Counted from the stretch's first letter, positions 35,807 through 45,828 are shown. The stretch is 64,000 bases of DNA from Asticcacaulis sp. SL142 (GCF_026625745.1 NZ_CP113061.1:496001-560000); one strand, 5' to 3'. Translations and numbers: made by a program. The notes: generated by a model from the sequence alone, not told the origin.

Positions 35807-36010
35807 ATGCCCGAAGTGCTGCTAGAATATCATCGCAACGGCGCCTATCTCAAGGTCACGGCTGTCGATCCGGCGACGGGTGAGGAAGTTAGCGCCATGG
35901 GGCCTGCCAGTAATCCAGCGGCGGTCAAAAGTCTGGCGATTACGAAATTGCAGAACAAACTGGCCGCCCTTCGCCAAGCCCCGCCCGCCAAGCCCGGAAA
36001 ATTCATTTAA
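35807..36010 (+). CDS. Small conserved protein (67 aa, DUF6898-like)
   Basis: A 67-residue protein: MPEVLLEYHRNGAYLKVTAV, then DPATGEEVSAMGP and a C-terminal helix. The pattern (a beta-hairpin with DPATG, then a basic helix) matches, from memory, the small alphaproteobacterial DUF6898 family. No function is known. It lies between hemA and glyA, both using glycine, but on its spacing it may have its own transcript. Confidence 0.75.
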   Translation: MPEVLLEYHRNGAYLKVTAVDPATGEEVSAMGPASNPAAVKSLAITKLQNKLAALRQAPPAKPGKFI

Positions 36011-36027
36011 AGCTTTGTGCTGCAACG

Positions 36028-36119
36028 CCACATAGGTGGTTTTTTGTCTTGGAATCACCAAGTTTAAGGTTTAACACACGCTTGGTTTCAGGCCGTATGT
36101 CGCACAACTGACATACGGC
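36028..36119 (+). promoter_or_regulatory. Structured leader of glyA
   Basis: The region holds a short hairpin with a T-run (CCAC-ATAG-GTGG then TTTTTT, 36028-36045). Further on is a perfect 10-bp stem, GCCGTATGTC at 36092-36101 pairing with GACATACGGC at 36110-36119 (8-base loop). The second stem ends 19 bases before the glyA ATG. The first may be a weak terminator for the small gene upstream. The second has no T-tract and could be an operator or an RNA control element. I could not match it to a known riboswitch. Confidence 0.5.
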
Positions 36120-36138
36120 GGCTTCAGATGACAGGATC

Positions 36139-37449
36139 ATGCCCGTGAACGCTCCCGCCCAGGCCGCATCGTTTATCCCGCAAGGATACTTCAACCATTC
36201 GCTCGAACAGTCGGATACGGCGGTTCTTGAGGCGATCAAGGGTGAGCTTCACCGTCAGCAGCATGAGATTGAACTGATTGCGTCGGAAAACATCGTCTCA
36301 AAGGCGGTACTAGAGGCGCAAGGGTCGGTTCTGACCAACAAATATGCCGAAGGCTACCCCGGTCGCAGATATTATGGCGGCTGTGAGTATGTCGATGAGG
36401 TTGAAAAGCTGGCCATTGAGCGTGCCAAGAAGTTGTTCAACTGTGCCTATGCCAATGTGCAGCCCCATTCGGGTGCCAATGCTAATCAGGCGGTGTTCTT
36501 TACCCTGCTTCAACCGGGTGACACCTATATGGGTATGGATCTGGCTTGCGGTGGACACCTGACTCACGGCTCTCCGGCCAACCAGTCGGGTAAGTGGTTT
36601 AAGGTAATCCCTTACGGTGTGCGTGAGGATGATCACCTGATTGATATGGATCAGGTCGAAGCGCTGGCCAAGGAACATAAGCCCAAGCTGATCATTGCCG
36701 GGGCTTCAAACTATAGCCGTCATATCGACTTTAAGCGTTTCCGTGAGATCGCCGACAGCATTGGTGCTTATCTATTTGTAGATATGGCGCATTATGCCGG
36801 TTTGGTGGCGGGTGGCCAGTATCCTGATCCTTTGCCGCACGCCCATGTGGTCACGACGACGACGCACAAAACCCTGCGCGGCCCGCGCGGCGGCATGATT
36901 TTGTCCAATGACGAAGCTCTGGGCAAAAAGATCAATTCGGCGGTGTTCCCCGGCCTGCAAGGCGGGCCTCTGATGCACGTTATTGCCGGTAAGGCGGTCG
37001 CCTTCGGTGAGGCGCTGCAGCCGGAATTTAAAGCCTATGCCGCCCAGGTCGTCGCCAATGCCCGTGTGTTGGCCGAAGTTCTGGTTGAACGTGGTCTGGC
37101 CATTGTGTCCGGCGGCACCGACAGCCATGTCATGTCGGTCGATCTGCGCCCCAAAGGCCAGACGGGTAAGGCGACCGAGGCCGCACTCGAAGCCGCAGGC
37201 ATTACCTGCAACAAGAACGGCATCCCGTTCGATCCGCAACCGTTCACCATCACCTCGGGCGTGCGCCTCGGGACGCCTGCCGGCACCACCCGCGGTTTCC
37301 GTGAGGCTGAGTTCCGTGAAATCGGTCACCTGATTGCCGATGTCGTTGACGGTATGGCCGCCAATGATGGCCAGCCCGATCCGGCAGTTCAGTCGGTCGT
37401 GCTCGAAAAAGTTAAGGCCCTGACGGCTCGCTTTCCTATTTATGAATAA
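36139..37449 (+). CDS. glyA: Serine hydroxymethyltransferase
   Basis: A 436-residue PLP enzyme converting serine and tetrahydrofolate to glycine and methylene-[21 protein letters not shown] and the PLP-lysine motif [15 protein letters not shown] are intact. The product glycine feeds hemA upstream, and one-carbon units feed nucleotide synthesis. The start region ([11 protein letters not shown]) is a little longer than in most bacteria. nrdR follows after 9 bases. Confidence 0.97.
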   Translation: MPVNAPAQAASFIPQGYFNHSLEQSDTAVLEAIKGELHRQQHEIELIASENIVSKAVLEAQGSVLTNKYAEGYPGRRYYGGCEYVDEVEKLAIERAKKLFNCAYANVQPHSGANANQAVFFTLLQPGDTYMGMDLACGGHLTHGSPANQSGKWFKVIPYGVREDDHLIDMDQVEALAKEHKPKLIIAGASNYSRHIDFKRFREIADSIGAYLFVDMAHYAGLVAGGQYPDPLPHAHVVTTTTHKTLRGPRGGMILSNDEALGKKINSAVFPGLQGGPLMHVIAGKAVAFGEALQPEFKAYAAQVVANARVLAEVLVERGLAIVSGGTDSHVMSVDLRPKGQTGKATEAALEAAGITCNKNGIPFDPQPFTITSGVRLGTPAGTTRGFREAEFREIGHLIADVVDGMAANDGQPDPAVQSVVLEKVKALTARFPIYE

Positions 37450-37458
37450 AGGCTAGTC

Positions 37459-38031
37459 ATGCGCTGCCCCTTCTGCGGTAATCCCGAAACCCAGGTCAAA
37501 GATTCCCGTCCCAGTGAGGATGGGGCAGCCATCCGCCGCCGCCGGTCATGTAATGAATGTGGCGGTCGCTTTACGACCTTTGAGCGGGTGCAACTGCGCG
37601 ACCTGATGATTGTTAAGCGTTCTGGTCGGCGCACACCGTTTGACCGGGCTAAGCTGGAACGCTCAATTTCACTCGCGCTTCGCAAGCGACCTGTGGATCA
37701 GGAGCGGCTGGATCGCATGGTATCCGGCATTGTGCGCCAGCTTGAAAGCATGGGTGAAACCGATATCGGCTCTGAAGTGGTCGGTGAACTGGTCATGAAA
37801 GCCCTGAGGTCGCTCGATGTCGTGGCCTATGTACGCTACGCGTCGGTCTATCGCGACTTCAAGGAAACCTCTGATTTTGCAAGATTCTTGGGCGACGAGG
37901 GGCTTGATCACGATGGTTTTGAAGTTAGTGTGCCGACCGTAAGCCCGGCGGGAAATCCGACCCTGAAAGACCCGGTTGAAATTAAGCGGGGTCTGGGTGA
38001 GCAGGACCTGTCGCCAACTGATGATGCCTGA
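37459..38031 (+). CDS. nrdR: Transcriptional repressor NrdR
   Basis: A 190-residue repressor of ribonucleotide reductase genes. The N-terminal zinc ribbon is [18 protein letters not shown] with a second Cys pair in [14 protein letters not shown]. An ATP-cone domain (about residues 49-139) senses ATP/dATP. The C-terminal 40 residues are a lineage-specific tail. The stop codon overlaps the next gene's ATG by one base. Confidence 0.96.
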   Translation: MRCPFCGNPETQVKDSRPSEDGAAIRRRRSCNECGGRFTTFERVQLRDLMIVKRSGRRTPFDRAKLERSISLALRKRPVDQERLDRMVSGIVRQLESMGETDIGSEVVGELVMKALRSLDVVAYVRYASVYRDFKETSDFARFLGDEGLDHDGFEVSVPTVSPAGNPTLKDPVEIKRGLGEQDLSPTDDA

Positions 38032-38681
38032 TGGATCGCCCCTTTATCACACTTAAGCTGGCGACGACTCTGGATGGCCGCATTGCGACGGCATCTGGCC
38101 AAAGCCGCTGGATTACGGGTGAAGAGGCGCGCCGGTGTGTCCATGAACTGAGGGCAGGGCATGACGCTGTGCTTGTGGGCATAGAAACCGTTATCAAGGA
38201 TGATCCGGAATTGACGGTGCGCCTGCAAGGCTATGAAGGTTTTCAGCCGACGCGCATCGTGTTTGATTCCAAAGGCCGCATCCCGCTACATTCCAAACTG
38301 GTTCAGACGGCGCGCGTGATCCCGACGTGGGTGGTGACGACCCACGACCTAAATCCTGAAATTCAGGCGGCTGGCGTAAAGGCTGTTAAGGTCGCCTCTT
38401 TTCATCAGCGCGTCGATATTCTTCAGGCTATGGAGGCTCTATCCCGCGCGGGTATTGAGCGGCTGTTTATCGAAGGTGGCGGATTGATTGCCACCGCTTT
38501 CATTAAGGCGGGACTGGTTGACCGCCTTGAATGGTTTCGCTCCGCTACCATCTTAGGCGGGGACGCGCGGTCAGTTATCGGTTTTCTCAACATTGATGAT
38601 ATCAATGGCATGATCCGGTTTAATCGTCTTGGGGTTCAGGCCGTTGGCGATGATCTCTGGGAAAGTTACGAGTTAAGCTAA
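38031..38681 (+). CDS. RibD-type reductase domain protein lacking the deaminase domain
   Basis: A 216-residue protein beginning PFITLKLATTLDGRIATASG, the start of the RibD C-terminal reductase (dihydrofolate-reductase-like) domain. SRWITGEEARRCVHELRAGHDA and LFIEGGGLIATAFI follow. The usual N-terminal cytidine-deaminase-like domain (HAE...PCxxxxxxPPC) is absent, and nrdR occupies the space upstream. Its position before ribE argues for a riboflavin role (reduction of the ribosylamino-pyrimidinedione phosphate). The deaminase step would need another gene. The call rests on the domain; activity is inferred. Confidence 0.85.
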   Translation: MDRPFITLKLATTLDGRIATASGQSRWITGEEARRCVHELRAGHDAVLVGIETVIKDDPELTVRLQGYEGFQPTRIVFDSKGRIPLHSKLVQTARVIPTWVVTTHDLNPEIQAAGVKAVKVASFHQRVDILQAMEALSRAGIERLFIEGGGLIATAFIKAGLVDRLEWFRSATILGGDARSVIGFLNIDDINGMIRFNRLGVQAVGDDLWESYELS

Positions 38682-38692
38682 GGCAAGAGTTT

Positions 38693-39283
38693 ATGTTTAC
38701 GGGTATTATCACCGATATGGGCGAAGTCGTCGGCGTGGATCGCCATGATGGTGGTGCCCGCTTTGAAATCAGAACGGCCTATGATCTAGGCGGTGTTGAT
38801 CTGGGGGCGTCGATTTCGCATTCCGGATGTTGCCTGACCGTGGTGAGTAAAACGGATGACCGTTTTACAGTTGATGTGTCGAATGAAACCCTATCCCTGA
38901 CGACTTTGAGCCAATGGGAACTGGGGCAAAAAATCAATCTTGAGCGGGCACTTAAGGTCGGTGATGAACTGGGCGGCCACATTGTCGCCGGTCATGTCGA
39001 CGGCGTGGGGGAGTTAGTTAGCGTCAAATCAGATGGCGACAGCTATCGCCTGAAAATTCGTGTGCCACGCCCCCTGCATCGTTATATTGCGCCGAAAGGC
39101 TCAATCGCACTGGACGGAATATCGCTGACGGTCAACGAAGTCGAAGATGATGTCTTTGGCGTCAATATCATTCCCCATACCTGGACCTACACGACATTGT
39201 CGCAAATCGGTGAGGGGGGTAAACTAAACCTTGAGATTGATCTCATGGCGCGTTATGCCGCCAGATGGCGTGAGACTGTGTAA
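38693..39283 (+). CDS. ribE: Riboflavin synthase alpha chain
   Basis: A 196-residue enzyme that dismutates two 6,7-dimethyl-8-ribityllumazine molecules to riboflavin. It has two lumazine-binding repeats: the first starts MFTGIITDMGEV and the second near residue 100 with GHIVAGHVDGVGE. SHSGCCLTVV and SIALDGISLTVNEVE are the paired substrate-binding strands. It lies in the nrdR-ribD'-ribE-ribBX-ribH-nusB run. Confidence 0.96.
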   Translation: MFTGIITDMGEVVGVDRHDGGARFEIRTAYDLGGVDLGASISHSGCCLTVVSKTDDRFTVDVSNETLSLTTLSQWELGQKINLERALKVGDELGGHIVAGHVDGVGELVSVKSDGDSYRLKIRVPRPLHRYIAPKGSIALDGISLTVNEVEDDVFGVNIIPHTWTYTTLSQIGEGGKLNLEIDLMARYAARWRETV

Positions 39284-39311
39284 CGGTTTTGCGTAGAAGG
39301 ACTTTGAAATT

Positions 39312-40457
39312 ATGACCCTGCACAGTGCGCAAACGGATCTGACGAATATAGATCACGAAAGCCCCATCTCGCCGATCGAGGATATCCTTGAGGATGCGCG
39401 TAACGGCAGGCCCTATATTCTAGTCGATGCCGAAGATCGTGAAAACGAAGGCGATGTGATCATACCGGCCCAGATGGCCACCCCTGATATGGTCAACTTC
39501 ATGGCTCGGCACGCGCGCGGTCTTATTTGCCTCGCCATTACGCCTGAGCGGGCCAGACAATTACGCCTGCCGCCGATGGCCCATGATAATGGCGCGCGCA
39601 ACGGCACAGCCTTTACCGTGGCTATCGAGGCCAAGGAGGGGGTCACAACCGGCATTTCGGCCCATGATCGCGCCCGCACCATCGCGGTGGCTGTCGATCC
39701 GACCAAGGATTCCCATGATATCGTCAGCCCCGGCCACGTATTCCCACTGGTGGCGCGTGATGGCGGCGTTCTGGTGCGCGCGGGTCATACCGAAGCAGCG
39801 GTCGATATTTCACGCATGGCCGGACTTAACCCGGCTGGTGTCATCTGTGAGGTCATGAACGATGACGGCACGATGGCGCGCTTGCCGGATCTGGTGACAT
39901 TCGCCCAGCTTCATGGCCTGAAAATCGGTACGATCGCCGATCTGATCGCTTATCGTCGCCGCACTGAGCGTTTCGTTGAGCGTGTGCTCGAAAAGCCATT
40001 CCAGAGCCAGTGGGGCGGTAATTTCCGCCTGTTTGTCTATCGCAATCGGATTGATCAGTCCGAACATATCGCCTTGGTTAAGCACCAGCCGGTGCCACAT
40101 CAGGCCACCTTGGTGCGTATGCATCAGCTTGATGTCGCCTCAGACGTATTGGGTGGGATCGGTGGTGCCTCCCGGGCAAACCTGATCGAAGCGGCCATTA
40201 AGGCGTTGTCCGAGTTTGATGGCCCGTCTGTGATGGTCATGCTGCGCGATCCGGACCCCAAGGTTCTGTCATCACGGTTTGCCTCTGAGGACCCGGTAGG
40301 GCTCGGTGCGCGTGGCCTGCGTGATTACGGCGTGGGTGCGCAAATTCTTTTGGATCTTGGCGTTCGTGATATGATTGCCTTGTCATCGTCAAAACCCAAA
40401 CCGGCAGCTCTGGAAGGTTACGGCTTGTCAATCGTTGACTGGCAAAATCTGGCTTGA
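39312..40457 (+). CDS. ribB: 3,4-dihydroxy-2-butanone-4-phosphate synthase fused to a degenerate RibA-like domain (RibBX)
   Basis: A 381-residue protein. The N-terminal RibB domain (about residues 20-225) is intact, with VDAEDRENEGDVIIPA and GHVFPLVARDGGVLVRAGHT. The C-terminal half resembles GTP cyclohydrolase II in its fold, but the zinc ligands are missing. Where RibA has C-x2-GD-x8-C-x-C there is HQLDVASDVLGGIGGA, with no cysteine at all in the domain. This corresponds to the RibBX variant known in Proteobacteria, in which the second domain is not a cyclohydrolase. A separate RibA must exist elsewhere. Confidence 0.93.
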   Translation: MTLHSAQTDLTNIDHESPISPIEDILEDARNGRPYILVDAEDRENEGDVIIPAQMATPDMVNFMARHARGLICLAITPERARQLRLPPMAHDNGARNGTAFTVAIEAKEGVTTGISAHDRARTIAVAVDPTKDSHDIVSPGHVFPLVARDGGVLVRAGHTEAAVDISRMAGLNPAGVICEVMNDDGTMARLPDLVTFAQLHGLKIGTIADLIAYRRRTERFVERVLEKPFQSQWGGNFRLFVYRNRIDQSEHIALVKHQPVPHQATLVRMHQLDVASDVLGGIGGASRANLIEAAIKALSEFDGPSVMVMLRDPDPKVLSSRFASEDPVGLGARGLRDYGVGAQILLDLGVRDMIALSSSKPKPAALEGYGLSIVDWQNLA

Positions 40458-40501
40458 TTTTCTAATCGCTCGCCTTTGAAATTTAGTTTGAGGAATATCT
40501 A

Positions 40502-40975
40502 TTGTCACAAGAACAACCCTTGCGCATCCTGATCGTCGAAAGCCGGTTTTATGATGATATTTCTGATGAGCTTCTAGCCGGAGCCAAATCCGCGCTCGAA
40601 GCCTATGGGGCTGAGTACGATGTGGTGACGGTGCCGGGGGCGTTTGAGGTGCCGGCGGCGATCGCCATGGCCGAAGATGCCGCGCATCGTCCAACGGGCC
40701 GTTATTACGATGGTTATGTGGCTCTGGGCTGCGTCATTCGCGGGGACACCACCCACTATGATTATGTCTGCACGGAATCGGCCCGTGGCCTGATGGATCT
40801 GTCGATGAACCAGCGTCTGGCGATTGGTTACGGTATTCTGACGGTCGAAGACGAAGATCAGGCCTGGGTGCGGGCACGGCGTTCCGAAGGCGATAAGGGC
40901 GGCACGGTGGCCAAGGTTTGTCTTGATATGATTTCGCTGCGCAAATCCTTGCTGGGTGGTGGTGTTCATGACTGA
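40502..40975 (+). CDS. ribH: 6,7-dimethyl-8-ribityllumazine synthase
   Basis: A 157-residue lumazine synthase supplying the substrate of rib[16 protein letters not shown] and [16 protein letters not shown], with the conserved RGDTTH, define the active site. It starts with TTG; GAGGAAT about 7 bases upstream supports this start. Its end overlaps nusB by eight bases. Confidence 0.95.
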   Translation: MSQEQPLRILIVESRFYDDISDELLAGAKSALEAYGAEYDVVTVPGAFEVPAAIAMAEDAAHRPTGRYYDGYVALGCVIRGDTTHYDYVCTESARGLMDLSMNQRLAIGYGILTVEDEDQAWVRARRSEGDKGGTVAKVCLDMISLRKSLLGGGVHD

Positions 40976-41492
40976 GTCCCCTAAGCCGCAAAGTCTTAAG
41001 GAGGTCATGGAGCACCTCAACACACCCGAAGTTAAGGGCAAAACCCTAAGTGCCCGCGACAAGCAGGCGCGTACTGTGGCGCGACTGGTTCTAGTGCAGG
41101 CGCTCTACCAGATGGAGCTGACCGGGCAGGGCGTTGAGACCATAGTTCGGGAGTTCTCTGATTTCAGGTTCGATGGTGATCTGGAAGGCGAGCCTCTGGG
41201 TGAGGGCGACATCGATTTCTTTTCCGATGGCCTTCGCACTGTTGTCAAAGAGCAATCAACTATTGATCGTAATATCGCGGAGCGTCTGGCGGCGGGGTGG
41301 CGGCTGGATCGTATCGACACGACTCTGCGGGCCATTCTGCGCTCCGGGGCGTGGGAGCTTGGTTTCCGCAAAGACATCGGTAAGGAAGTCGTCATCAACG
41401 AATATGTCGAAATCGCCAAGGCATTTTTCGGTGAAACCGAAGCGAAATTCGTCAATGGCGCGCTTGATGGCATAGCGCGCGACGTCAGATGA
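40968..41492 (+). CDS. nusB: Transcription antitermination factor NusB
   Basis: A 174-residue all-helical protein that binds boxA RNA with NusE in rRNA antitermination. [14 protein letters not shown] and [16 protein letters not shown], then [20 protein letters not shown], are the family motifs. An N-terminal extension of about 35 residues precedes the normal start. The ATG at 40968 overlaps the ribH stop. The ribH-nusB-thiL order is a widely conserved operon. Confidence 0.95.
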   Translation: MTESPKPQSLKEVMEHLNTPEVKGKTLSARDKQARTVARLVLVQALYQMELTGQGVETIVREFSDFRFDGDLEGEPLGEGDIDFFSDGLRTVVKEQSTIDRNIAERLAAGWRLDRIDTTLRAILRSGAWELGFRKDIGKEVVINEYVEIAKAFFGETEAKFVNGALDGIARDVR

Positions 41493-42454
41493 CGGACAAT
41501 TCCGAATTCAGCGTGATCGATAGATTGTTCAGGCCCCTTGCGGGCCTGACGTCTGAGGCACGCGGATTACGGGATGATGTGGCGGTTTTGCCCTCCGACA
41601 ATACACACGATCTGGTGGTTACCACCGACGCTATGGTCGAGGGGGTGCATTTTTTAAGCACGGATCCGCTGGATAAGGTCGCGCAAAAACTGTTACGGGT
41701 AAACCTGTCTGATCTGGCAGCCAAGGGTGCAAAGCCTTACGGTTATCAATTATTGACAGCGTGGCCACGCAGTTTGCCGTTTGAAGCTAAGCAAACCTTT
41801 GCCAAAGGCCTTAAGGCTGATCAGGCGCAGTTCAATGTAGCGCTTTTCGGCGGTGATACGGTTTCGACGCCGGGGCCGTTGATGGTCAGTGTAACGCTGT
41901 TTGGCCACATAGCGAAGGGGCAGACTGTGGCGCGCGCCGGCGTGAAAGCCGGTGATCGACTGCTGGTTAGCGGCCCCATCGGTCAGGGCTATCTGGGCCT
42001 GAAAGTCTTGATGGGGGAATATCCGCAGCTTGCGGCGGAATTTAAATCTGAATTGGTTGATGCTTATCAATTGCCTCAGCCGCGTCTTGATATGGCGGAC
42101 GTGGTAAGGGGCAATGCACACGCCTCAATGGATGTTTCGGATGGTTTGGTGGCTGATGCGGCTCATATCGCTCAGGCATCGCGGGTCGATATTCATATCG
42201 ATCTCAATCGGGTGCCGACGTCACGAGCGGCGCGGGCAGCCATGGCATTAGGTGCCAGTGTGCTGGATCTGATCAGTGGTGGCGATGACTATCAGATTTT
42301 ATGCACAGCGTCGGGGGAGCGCGCCAAAGCCCTCTGTGAAGCGGGTTTTGTCGATATCGGCGAATGTTACCCGGCCAGAAGTCAGGGGCAGGTCACCGTA
42401 CTGTCAGACGGTAAACCTGTTGAGATGGAAAACACCGGCTGGGTGCATAGCTGA
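41489..42454 (+). CDS. thiL: Thiamine-monophosphate kinase
   Basis: A 321-residue kinase making thiamine diphosphate. GLRDDVAVL carries the ATP/Mg-binding Asp pair. TTDAMVEGVHF, SDLAAKGAKP and MDVSDGLVADAAHIA are the other AIR-synthase-fold signatures. The ATGA overlap with nusB indicates coupling. Confidence 0.96.
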   Translation: MTDNSEFSVIDRLFRPLAGLTSEARGLRDDVAVLPSDNTHDLVVTTDAMVEGVHFLSTDPLDKVAQKLLRVNLSDLAAKGAKPYGYQLLTAWPRSLPFEAKQTFAKGLKADQAQFNVALFGGDTVSTPGPLMVSVTLFGHIAKGQTVARAGVKAGDRLLVSGPIGQGYLGLKVLMGEYPQLAAEFKSELVDAYQLPQPRLDMADVVRGNAHASMDVSDGLVADAAHIAQASRVDIHIDLNRVPTSRAARAAMALGASVLDLISGGDDYQILCTASGERAKALCEAGFVDIGECYPARSQGQVTVLSDGKPVEMENTGWVHS

Positions 42455-42483
42455 TCACCAAATTTCAATGATTATCGGATGTA

Positions 42484-42924
42484 ATGTCCGTCATGTCAGC
42501 TTTTCATAAATTTACGTTTATAGCTTTTATTACGGCCATATCGCTTTCGGCGGGTGAGTCTTATGCTGCGGGTGCGCCTAAAAAAGAGGACGCCGAGGCT
42601 GGTGATCCTTATGTGCGTCTGGCGCCGGTGGCCATACCGGTTTTTGAAAATCAGGCGGTGGTGAACTATATCTTTCTGACGGTGCGGCTGAACCTCACCG
42701 CCAAGGCTGATGTCAACAAGTTGCGCGAGAAAGAACCTTATTTCCGTAACCAGCTTATGCAGGCGGCCTATAAGACCTCTTTTGCACTGCCAGATAAAAG
42801 CGATACTCTGGATGAGGCGCGCTTCAAAAAGGTCATGATCGGCGAATTCAGTCAGGTGTCGGGCGCAGGTATGATCCAGAGCATTGAAATTTTAGATCAA
42901 AATCCGAAACGCCGCCGCCGCTAG
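42484..42924 (+). CDS. Exported hypothetical protein with FliL-like architecture
   Basis: A 146-residue protein with an N-terminal signal or anchor (FIAFITAISLSAGESYAA, about residues 11-28). A single domain, DPYVRLAPVAIPVFENQAVV to the basic tail RRRR, follows. The layout of a short anchor, paired strands around a 'YIFLTVRLNLTAKADV' segment and a helical end recalls FliL/stomatin-like periplasmic domains, but the similarity is by eye only. A weak terminator follows. It sits between thiL and hppA. Confidence 0.7.
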   Translation: MSVMSAFHKFTFIAFITAISLSAGESYAAGAPKKEDAEAGDPYVRLAPVAIPVFENQAVVNYIFLTVRLNLTAKADVNKLREKEPYFRNQLMQAAYKTSFALPDKSDTLDEARFKKVMIGEFSQVSGAGMIQSIEILDQNPKRRRR

Positions 42925-42935
42925 AGCGCTAAAAG

Positions 42936-42958
42936 CCGATTCTTGTGATCGGTTTTTT
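42936..42958 (+). terminator. Weak Rho-independent terminator candidate
   Basis: CCGAT (42936-42940) and ATCGG (42948-42952) form a short stem with a 7-base loop, followed by six T residues. A-residues before the stem could pair with part of the T-run. It lies 12 bases after the exported protein gene and would close the rib-nusB-thiL transcription unit. The rest of the gap to hppA is AT-rich leader with no gene. Confidence 0.55.
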
Positions 42959-43203
42959 ATGGTCCTGTGATAGCCTCAATCATGGTTGCGTCGCACAATA
43001 TTCATCTGAGTGATCAGGTGTCATATCACTTAAATGGCATAATTAATCCCTTGATCTTGCATGTATTGTTAAGTTTTGGCACACTTTGAAAGGTGTTGGG
43101 GGCGTTTCACGTTATCTGAACACTATCAAATGCCAATAAAGGCAAGCGAATCCCGATCCGTTTGCCGCTCATAATTAAAACAAGTGCAATACAGGGGTTA
43201 TCA

Positions 43204-45390
43204 ATGACAACAGAGTTGGTAAGCGTGGCTGGGCCGGATATAGGTGCCACCATTGGTCTGGTGCTGGCAACAGGTGTTGTGGCGTTGCTGTTCGGTGTGG
43301 TGCAGACCTTTGGGCTAATGAAAGCCGATCAGGGATCGCCCGCGATGAGGGCGATCGCCGCCGCCATTCAGGAAGGGGCCGAGGCCTATCTCAAGCGTCA
43401 ATATACGACCATTGCCTTAGTCGGCGTGGTCATTTTTGTTTTGGCGTGGGTGTTTTTAAGCAATCTGGCGGCGATCGGATTTCTGGTCGGTGCGGTTCTG
43501 TCTGGTGCGGCAGGCTTTGCCGGTATGCTGATATCGGTGCGCGCCAATGTCCGCACCGCTCAGGCCGCGTCGCAAAGCCTGCAAAAGGGTCTCGATCTGG
43601 CCTTCAGTGCCGGGGCTATTACGGGACTGTTCGTGGCGGGCGGTGCCCTTTTGGCGGTGACTGGATACTATGCTGTGCTGACCGTCGGTATCGGTCTTGA
43701 CGGCACCAGCCGGGACGTCATCGATGCTCTGGTCGCCCTTGGATTTGGCGCTTCGCTGATTTCGATCTTTGCGCGGCTGGGCGGTGGCATCTTCACCAAA
43801 GGCGCTGATGTCGGGGGGGATATGGTCGGTAAGGTTGAGGCGGGCATCCCCGAAGATGACCCCCGTAACCCGGCGACTATTGCCGATAATGTCGGCGATA
43901 ATGTCGGCGACTGCGCAGGCATGGCGGCGGATCTGTTTGAAACCTATGCCGTGACCGTGGTGGCAACGATGGTGCTGGCGGCTATATTCTTTGCCGGCAC
44001 ACCGTGGGTTGATCGCATGATGGTACTTCCGCTGGTGATCTGCGGGGCCTGTATCCTGACCTCAATTGCGGGCACGTTTTTCGTCAAGCTGGGCAAGGAT
44101 AATCACATTATGAATGCCCTCTATAAGGGCTTGATTGTGACCGGCGTGCTATCGGTGGCGGCACTGGCTGCGGTTGTGCATTATTTTATCGGCTTTGATA
44201 CGCCTATTAATTATGCCGGTGCGCCTCAGGCTTTTACCGGCACGACGCTGTTTTATTGTGGGCTTGTCGGGCTTGCGGTTACGGCGGGCTTCATTGTGGT
44301 GACGGAATATTATACCGGCACCGGTAAGCGGCCTGTGGTTTCCATTGCTCAGGCTTCGGTCACCGGGCACGGCACCAATGTTATTCAAGGGCTGGCGGTA
44401 TCGATGGAATCAACCGCGATACCGGCGCTCATCATTGTCTTCGGGATTATCAGTTGTTACCTGCTGGCCGGATTATTCGGTATTGCCATTGCCACGACCA
44501 CGATGCTGGCCTTGGCGGGCATGATCGTCGCGCTTGATGCGTTCGGCCCAGTGACTGATAATGCGGGCGGGATTGCGGAGATGGCGGGCCTCGATAAAGA
44601 CGTGCGCCATACCACCGATGCTCTGGATGCGGTCGGCAACACCACTAAGGCTGTTACCAAGGGCTATGCGATTGGTTCGGCCGGGTTGGGGGCGCTGGTT
44701 CTGTTTGCGGCCTATACGTCCGATCTGCAATATTTCAGCGCCAATGCGGCGCCGGGATCCTTCTTTGAGGGCTTAGGCGAACTGACATTCTCTCTATCCA
44801 GTCCCTGGGTCGTGATTGGGTTGCTGATTGGTGGGCTTTTGCCGTACCTGTTTGCGGGCATGGGCATGACGGCAGTCGGTCGTGCGGCGCAAAGTGTGGT
44901 TGAAGAAGTGCGTCGTCAGTTCCGGGAAAATCCGGGCATCATGCAGGGCACGGTCAAGCCTGACTATGGTCGGGCTGTGGATATGCTGACCAAGGCGGCA
45001 ATCCGTGAAATGGTCGTGCCGTCATTGTTGCCGGTATTGTCGCCAATTGTGCTGTTTTTCGTGGTCTACCAAATCGGTGGGGCGGTCCCGGCCTTTGAGG
45101 CATTAGGGGCCATGCTGCTCGGTGTCATCGTTACGGGTCTATTCGTGGCCATTTCGATGACGTCAGGCGGCGGTGCCTGGGACAATGCCAAGAAATCGTT
45201 CGAGGACGGCTTTGTCGATAAGGACGGCGTCAAGCATCTTAAAGGCTCCGAGGCTCATAAGGCCTCGGTGACCGGGGATACGGTCGGCGACCCCTATAAG
45301 GATACATCCGGCCCGGCCATTAACCCGATGATCAAGATCACCAATATCGTGGCCTTGCTCATGCTGGCGGTTTTGGCGCACGCAGGTTAA
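43204..45390 (+). CDS. hppA: K+-insensitive proton-translocating pyrophosphatase
   Basis: A 728-residue membrane pyrophosphatase with about 16 TM helices that pumps protons using PPi. The active-site motif [20 protein letters not shown] and the [12 protein letters not shown] acidic cluster are intact. [16 protein letters not shown] carries Lys (with Thr three residues on) where K+-dependent enzymes have Ala and Gly. It is therefore predicted to be potassium-independent. The start at 43204 follows AGGGG. A strong terminator follows. The long upstream region suggests its own promoter. Confidence 0.97.
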   Translation: MTTELVSVAGPDIGATIGLVLATGVVALLFGVVQTFGLMKADQGSPAMRAIAAAIQEGAEAYLKRQYTTIALVGVVIFVLAWVFLSNLAAIGFLVGAVLSGAAGFAGMLISVRANVRTAQAASQSLQKGLDLAFSAGAITGLFVAGGALLAVTGYYAVLTVGIGLDGTSRDVIDALVALGFGASLISIFARLGGGIFTKGADVGGDMVGKVEAGIPEDDPRNPATIADNVGDNVGDCAGMAADLFETYAVTVVATMVLAAIFFAGTPWVDRMMVLPLVICGACILTSIAGTFFVKLGKDNHIMNALYKGLIVTGVLSVAALAAVVHYFIGFDTPINYAGAPQAFTGTTLFYCGLVGLAVTAGFIVVTEYYTGTGKRPVVSIAQASVTGHGTNVIQGLAVSMESTAIPALIIVFGIISCYLLAGLFGIAIATTTMLALAGMIVALDAFGPVTDNAGGIAEMAGLDKDVRHTTDALDAVGNTTKAVTKGYAIGSAGLGALVLFAAYTSDLQYFSANAAPGSFFEGLGELTFSLSSPWVVIGLLIGGLLPYLFAGMGMTAVGRAAQSVVEEVRRQFRENPGIMQGTVKPDYGRAVDMLTKAAIREMVVPSLLPVLSPIVLFFVVYQIGGAVPAFEALGAMLLGVIVTGLFVAISMTSGGGAWDNAKKSFEDGFVDKDGVKHLKGSEAHKASVTGDTVGDPYKDTSGPAINPMIKITNIVALLMLAVLAHAG

Positions 45391-45395
45391 ACGAG

Positions 45396-45425
45396 AAAAG
45401 GCTCCGCTCAAGGCGGAGCCTTTTT
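45396..45425. terminator. Bidirectional terminator between hppA and the HxlR gene
   Basis: AAAAGGCTCCGC (45396-45407) and GCGGAGCCTTTT (45413-45424) form a perfect 12-bp stem with a 5-base loop. There are T-runs on the plus strand and also on the minus strand. It serves both convergent genes; the HxlR stop codon lies within it. Confidence 0.92.
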
Positions 45426-45828
45426 ACTTTGCTGATTCGATGGGACGTTCTTCGGGGGGGCGGTCTTCGGGAGCCTTATCGAAACGCCTGCGCGCGTTCA
45501 GGACTTCGTTGCGCGTATTGATAGCCCAAGCCCATAACGTATTCACGGGCTGGATCAGCGACAGGCCTAATGGCGTAAGTTCATAATCGGCAAAGCCATG
45601 GCGGTGACTGTTGTGAACGACAAAGCCGTCGCGTTCCAGGGCGCGCAGCACTAATGACAGCATCCGCTGGGATATCCCCTCGACTTCGCGCTTAAGCTCG
45701 CTGAAGCGTTTGGGACGATCTTTGAGTGTCAGGATTATATAGAGGCTCCAGCGGTCGCCCAGTCTGTCAAGCAGGTCTCGCATTGCCACACAATCGTGGG
45801 TTTCCGGCATCTCACTCAATCGCGCCAT
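45424..45828 (-). CDS. HxlR-family transcriptional regulator
   Basis: A 134-residue winged-helix regulator. CVAMRDLLDRLGDRWSLYIIL, with the conserved N-terminal Cys of many redox- or electrophile-sensing HxlR proteins, is followed by KRFSELKREVEGISQRML and the wing. LTPLGLSLIQPV ends the dimerisation helix. GGAGG precedes the ATG. Unusually for the family, no divergent target gene lies next to it. Confidence 0.92.
   Translation of the reverse strand: MARLSEMPETHDCVAMRDLLDRLGDRWSLYIILTLKDRPKRFSELKREVEGISQRMLSLVLRALERDGFVVHNSHRHGFADYELTPLGLSLIQPVNTLWAWAINTRNEVLNARRRFDKAPEDRPPEERPIESAK

Noticed and set aside
36011-36138. Known glycine, SAM or THF riboswitch before glyA
   Set aside because: I looked for the conserved cores of these classes and found none; only generic hairpins are visible.
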